The translations under genes and the position numbers were made by a program. A stretch of 64,000 nt of DNA from contig JAVSML010024359.1 of NCBI GenBank assembly GCA_038503035.1, forward strand, positions 620,001 through 684,000, given 5' to 3'. Below the pieces are notes generated by a model, which did not search any database, was not told the origin of the DNA, and saw only the letters and a program-made list of their open reading frames with translations. Position 1 is the first letter of the stretch; each line of letters begins with the position of its first letter. This DNA is from Crocodylus rhombifer. Its lineage: Eukaryota > Chordata > Crocodylia > Crocodylidae. Shown piece by piece: positions 59,141 to 64,000 of the stretch.

Positions 59141-60847
59141 TTGCCATCCCTCTTTCTTCCTTCTCTGCAAAAGTAATTTCCAAGGAGCAGGATACTCCCA
59201 CAAAGGTAAATGGTTGGTCAGCAAGCCCCCAAACATACTGAGTTCTAAATTCTTAGCTTTACAGCCAGAGCTACATCAACAAAATGCTGATTGGCAATCT
59301 GAGCAAATTGTCTGTATCTAACATTGTCAGGTGGAACCTTCTTAATTGAAAATCTTTATATAGGACAGAGGTAGGCAACAGCTGGAACAAATCAAAATGT
59401 TCACTTCCTATTCCAGCAAAGTGTATGAAGGACTGTGAGATCTCATGAGCAGATGGTCCTTTCATACCTATTCCTAACAAAGGTGCCAGAAAAGAGACAC
59501 TTGCTATTCCAGTTGTAAGAGGTCTGCCTGGAACAGCGGAGGATGCCTAAAGTAGGGCATGAGTCCAATTCCTTCTACCAGGCCAGAAAGTCTTTAACTG
59601 CAACCAATCCTTCCTTCATCTAGAAATAGGAGGAGAGACAGAATATCTCAGTCCTCAGATACTCGGTTTCAGTCACCTTCAGTATAGATAAAGGAGATAA
59701 TGGAAATAAGGATACCATCTTGATCTCCAGGCTTCTCCACTTTCCTCATTCCCAAATTCTAAGAGAGTACACAAAAGTATTCTGACGTGCTCTCACACTG
59801 CTTTAGAACGGGTGCCTTTCCTTTAAAGTTAAAGAAGCTGAGGATTTTACTCTATATTCTTCTTAGTAATAAAATGATCAGGTAGATTCCAGTACTGTTC
59901 AATAAATAATTTGACAACTGTACTTTATAAAAAAAACCTTACACCCAAAGGAGGGAAGGAAGAAACCCAAATAGAAATGCTAATATTGCAGATTATATCC
60001 TGGGCAGGTCAGCTAGCCTCCATCGGAAAAGGGGGAACTGAATATAGAAGTGGGCTGACTAAGGTATCAGCTGACAGACAAATCTGGTGTTTGCTCAGAG
60101 ATGTAGCCCAATTATCATGGACTGGAGAAGGGGTCTGCCCCATAATGGGAATAGAGTAATACATTTTACATTTATGGCAGTATCAGAAGTTATTTCTTTG
60201 TATTATATAGCAAAGAATGTGTTTTTAATGGATGCAGTATGCAAACGTGACACATTTGATTCATTTTACACTACCTTCCTTGCTTCAGCACCATCAGAAA
60301 TTATATTAGCTTTCTTTTAATGTCTTTTCATTGTCATAATGAAGAAGTTGCTTAGGCTCTTAACGAATGACAGAGCAGTTTTTAAGGACTTAATGTGCTG
60401 CAGTGCTTGATGTAAAGTGAGGCAGCTTATTTCAAAGCTTGTCATTCAATGTAGTTTTACTTCAACTCATATGGAATAAATAAACTGGGCAAAGAGTTCA
60501 CTTGTGTCCACACTGAAAGGTGCATCTCCCATACTTTTTTGTGAAAATTCCAGTCATCACCTTCTGATTTATAGTGCTGGAATTGGTATTGGATCTAACT
60601 GTCTGTTGCTATGAAATGGCGTTAACTGAAGTTGCTTACAATGTAAAATGTGGCCAGCTAGAGTTAAAACTCTTTTCTTTTGCTCTTTCCTTTTCCCACA
60701 TTGGAAACCTTTTTTTAAGAACTTAAACCTTTGGAGTTCTTTGCTATTTCTAAGAAATAGTTAAAAGGACTACGTTTGAGCTGTGGGTTTTATTGTAATA
60801 TTTCTGTTTTAAATGAAGTCATATTGTTCTAATATTGCATGCCTCGG

Positions 60848-61542
60848 CTTCCCCATAAAGCCAGTATATGGGAAAAAGCTAGTATATGGGGAAGGAATGA
60901 GTTAAGAAATAGCAAAGGAACAAGACAAAATAGACCTCTGGCATCAACAAAGACTTAAATAGCTGTGTTGACATATAAGCAAAGGTGAGCTGGCTGATTC
61001 CTAGGAAGCTGGAGGGAAGCTGAATGAAATGGACAGGAAAGTGTGAAATAAGGAGGGTTTCAGTTTGAGAGCAGGGACCAGAGAGAGGGACAGACAGATG
61101 GACTTTTCAGGCTCAGGGGTTGGGCAGACTGGAAAGAAAAGAGGAGAGAGTTCTGGCCTGTGTGGGCTGGGGTGGGAACAGAGGAATTACTTAACTCTTC
61201 AGTGGGGGCCAGAGAACCTCTGGCTGGCTGGCTTTTGTCTAATAAATGCCTTCACTGAAGTGGAGCTGTCTCTTTTTGTACTTGTAACTTTGGGTTGCAC
61301 TTGTTCTGCCTCTTCCCCCTGCTCTCAGGAGCAGAACTGTATGCTTGCTTCTTGAGTCAGAGCTACAAGACCCCAGGGAGGGTAAGGGACCGACAGGTTT
61401 GGGTCTCAGAATGGTAAGGAGCCAAGGCTACCTTCCTGTTCTAGAGGCCATGCCTGATCTGGCTTTGTGGGGGGCACTCACAAAGATGAGACACGGTTGC
61501 ATGGTCCTGATCAAGTGTGCCCCCCGGGGGGTCTCCATGACA
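60848..61542 (+). repeat. Possible solo LTR or unclassified repeat
   Basis: The region contains gtctaataaatgccttcact (a possible polyadenylation signal), followed by a C/T-rich segment, and ends ggggggtctccatgaca, reminiscent of some amniote LTR ends. The short word ctcgg occurs just before 60848 and just after 61542, but the left end does not begin with TG. No viral coding sequence is present. Low confidence. Confidence 0.25.
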
Positions 61543-62504
61543 CTCGGCCATAAATTTAGCACAGTATTATAATGAAATTAATTTTAAAACACAAAAGCAC
61601 CCCAGACAAAAAAAAATTACCATGGGTAAAATTATCAGAAGTGCCTAAGTGCATTAAGGTCTAAGGATCAGAACTAAAAAGTTATTTAGAGATAATTACC
61701 ATTGAAACTCAGCTGGAGCTTAAGTGCCTATGTAGGAGTGCTCTTTCTTTTGAGAAGTGATATTTATGCATGGTGGGCTCATTGTATGCTTAGTTTGTTA
61801 AAACAGGAACACGTGCATGCGTGCACACACGCACAAATATAATGCGGGGGTGGGAATGTAAGTATGTATGTTTGTGCATTAAAAACTATAGTTGTTCTTG
61901 ACATGCTCATTGTTAGCTTTAAAAAAAGAAAAGGGATATGTGTGTGTGGGCCTGTAAAAATCAGCCAGAATTCTGGAAAAAAGAATGGGGGATAAAATAG
62001 TTAAAAGAATACAAATTTAATTTTCAAACATGATAGTCTTTTAGCCTCCTGACTTGAACCCTTTTGATAATTTTACCTATTGTTAATTTTATTTTGCTTT
62101 GGTGGGGTAGATTTGTAACCGGTTTAAGAGGAGATTCATTATGCTGCTACCCTAAAATTACAAACAGTATGTGCCCCAAATACACATTCTTTATGTAAAC
62201 TCCTTTCTTTAAATCCTTCCTTAGGAGCATTGAGGTACTTAGCAGTGCTTTTGTGAAAACTGCGTATACCAACTCTGTGGTGGTTCAATTCAAATCCCTT
62301 TCTCAAGAATTTCTGACACCTGAAAGTATCAGTCTTATTACAGAACACTGAGGATGAACATGGAAACAATAAAACATACCAGAGCATAATTAAATGAAAA
62401 GGATGGCACTTAAAACTATTGACAACAAAAAAGCAACTTGGCAGGGCCCGTCTAGTACAGTTTTCATCAGGGCACTTGTGGACCTCGGTTCTATGAACTT
62501 AGAG

Positions 62505-62727
62505 CAGGGATGGGTAACATGGCAGGTCCAGCCAGCAGCTAGGCTTCATTTCCCAGAAGTTCCTGCCTGCATGGTCGGGGCTGGTTTCCATGTCAACCCC
62601 AGCCTTGCGCTATCACAGTGCAGTTACAGCTGGGGTCTCCATGGAGAGTGGCCCCAGCCATGCAAGCAGGGACTGCTGAGAAATGAAGTCCACTGTTGGC
62701 CTGCGGGCTGGACTTTGCCTGCCCCTG
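62505..62727. mobile_element. Palindromic hAT MITE, 223 bases
   Basis: Flanks acttagag (62497-62504) and acttagaa (62728-62735) are an 8-base duplication with one mismatch. The left end cagggatgggtaacatggca and the reverse-complemented right end caggggcaggcaaagtccag are hAT-type. The interior is itself roughly palindromic: aggcttcatttcccagaag on the left pairs with gagaaatgaagtcc on the right, and ggctggtttccatg with catggagagtggccc. Confidence 0.8.
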
Positions 62728-64000
62728 ACTTAGAAGGTCATTTTGAGGGTAGTGTTCCTTTTGTGTTCATTATGGCCTTCACAGGGGCATTCTGAGCGAT
62801 GCTACACATTGTGCACCCTTTCAATGTGCTCATGGCCTTTGTCTAAGTAGCCTGTTGCATTATGGGGCTTTTCATCAGATCATTTTATCCATCAACCGCA
62901 CTGAAATCAACCAAAATTGTGACAAACGTAATTTTAGCTCCCAAACTATGGGATAACAAATGGTGGGGAACAACCTATAAATGTTTGGCAGTTCTGCCAA
63001 GTGTCCAGATTTGACATACCTTGGTAATCCATGTCAGAAGAGATCTAGAACTAGAAAAGATTGTGCCTAGAACGGAGACCAGAATGGCTATCCAGCATCA
63101 ACAGCCAGAATCAACTCCTCACAACTGCTTCGGCAGATGAGTCAATCAGCTGTTGGTAATCCTGTTCAGTGATGGTAGGAATGCATGGGATAGTTTCTAG
63201 TACTTGTGCTGCCAGTGCAGCCTCACAATGTGGGAAGGAGAACGAGAAAAAATGTCTTCCACACATGCATTCTGCAGGCCGTCAGTAGGGGAAGTGGATG
63301 CTATGAGGATTATAGTGGTGCCTTAGCCATTGCTACATACACTCTTCTCTTCCCCCACACAAGCCTGTGAGAGGAGGTGTCCTGTTGCTTGGAAGACTCA
63401 CCCCAGCCAGTGACAAGAATTCCCTTTCTATTTTGATTGCAGTGACTGACCAAACAGATATCATTACTGCTCTTACTATCTCAGGTTGCCTATACTCTAC
63501 CTATAAGTATTGTTGGTGTACGAAATTTTATATTGAGCTAGAAAACTGCCACCAATACCTGCTAACCTATTTTACTTACAAGTAGATAACTGCTATGTAA
63601 CATATCTTTGAATGAATCTGATTTAAAAAAAATAGTAGTATCTCTTTCTGTGGTTGCTCTCTCTCTTATTCTATCCCCTTGGCTTTTTTCATAAAACCAT
63701 TAATAAATGTTGCTGTATTCAGCTCATTTTTAGCCAGAAATCTAGATGATTTTACTTTACATAAAGCAAGACAGTTCTTAATTCCATGTTGCACATGAAG
63801 GGAATCTTTCTTATAAATTCGTAGATGGATGTTTTAGGCTTCAGTGCTGTTGTAGTGGTATATGATTGTTTATATGCTAAACGCCACCCTTTTGGAAAAG
63901 AAGTAGATAAATTGTGATGCCAGAATCTTAAGGTATAATGGTATTTTTTGAGTGTCCAGCAGGTTTTTGAATCCAGGTATTTAGGGCGATGGATTATTGA

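Larger units (their letters stand above)
47336..64000 (+). other. UBR3: UBR3 intron (5' part), runs off the window
   Basis: From the donor gtaagt to the end of the window I found no further UBR3 exon. Named elements are at 48711-49195, 50472-50566, 52877-55715, 55818-56830, 57295-57983, 60848-61542 (weak) and 62505-62727. A C-rich patch at 49830-50400 may be another degraded element. The stretches 47340-48700, 50570-52770, 57990-60840, 61550-62490 and 62740-64000 are AT-rich with nothing I can name beyond a poly-A run. Confidence 0.8.

Noticed and set aside
1..64000. tRNA, rRNA, operons, toxin-antitoxin or other prokaryote-style systems
   Set aside because: No cloverleaf with conserved boxes, no rRNA segments and no dense coding. 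The spliced UBR3 exons and retroelements show vertebrate nuclear DNA.

Overview
This is a vertebrate nuclear window. It is intron-rich, has moderate GC, and contains no bacterial-style gene organisation. The abundant CR1 LINE copies, one of them near full length, the many hAT-type DNA transposons with 8-bp target duplications, one MIR SINE and a UBR3-like gene suggest an archosaur or turtle. I favour a crocodilian because the CR1 3' region and the hAT end sequences look like those I know from crocodilians; this rests on memory, not on a search. Two runs of N (10 and 400 bases) show a draft assembly.

The only protein-coding gene I can support is the middle part of UBR3, a RING-type E3 ubiquitin ligase of the UBR family, on the + strand. 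Seven consecutive exons are visible: 5142-5291, 9485-9618, 15271-15381, 18569-18769, 19625-19761, 29944-30029 and 47233-47335. All junctions are AG/GT and the reading phase is continuous (incoming phases fit 1,0,0,0,2,1), giving about 307 codons. They carry the RING module (CVIC in the first, CGHTLHIDC in the third, CPLC in the fourth) and the segment that follows it. The first coding exons lie upstream of base 1 and the C-terminal exons lie beyond 64000. No promoter, 5' end or polyadenylation site of the gene is in the window.

The remaining sequence is intron. It is a dense graveyard of transposable elements. From left to right: a large hAT element with a GC-rich repetitive core (275-2476); a second such element starting only about 75 bases after a UBR3 splice donor (5365-6510); a long GC-rich degenerate minisatellite region (about 6660-9170); two small hAT elements (15705-16159 and 16341-16630); a hAT element with a perfect target duplication (19985-21492); a Tigger/pogo-like MITE (21918-22149); an old CR1 (about 24085-25260); a pair of sister hAT elements (31095-32423 and 35266-36690), the second with another element at its 5' side; a hAT beside a MIR (46381-46900); a near-complete but broken CR1 on the minus strand (52877-55715); a relative of the 19985 element carrying (CTG)13; a plus-strand CR1 3' fragment (57295-57983); and a palindromic hAT MITE (62505-62727).

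I found no convincing new biological system. The most interesting non-standard signals are the GC-rich, inverted and tandem repeat cores shared by several unrelated hAT-like elements, and a 42-base inverted repeat pair around the CR1 that looks like a templated insertion.
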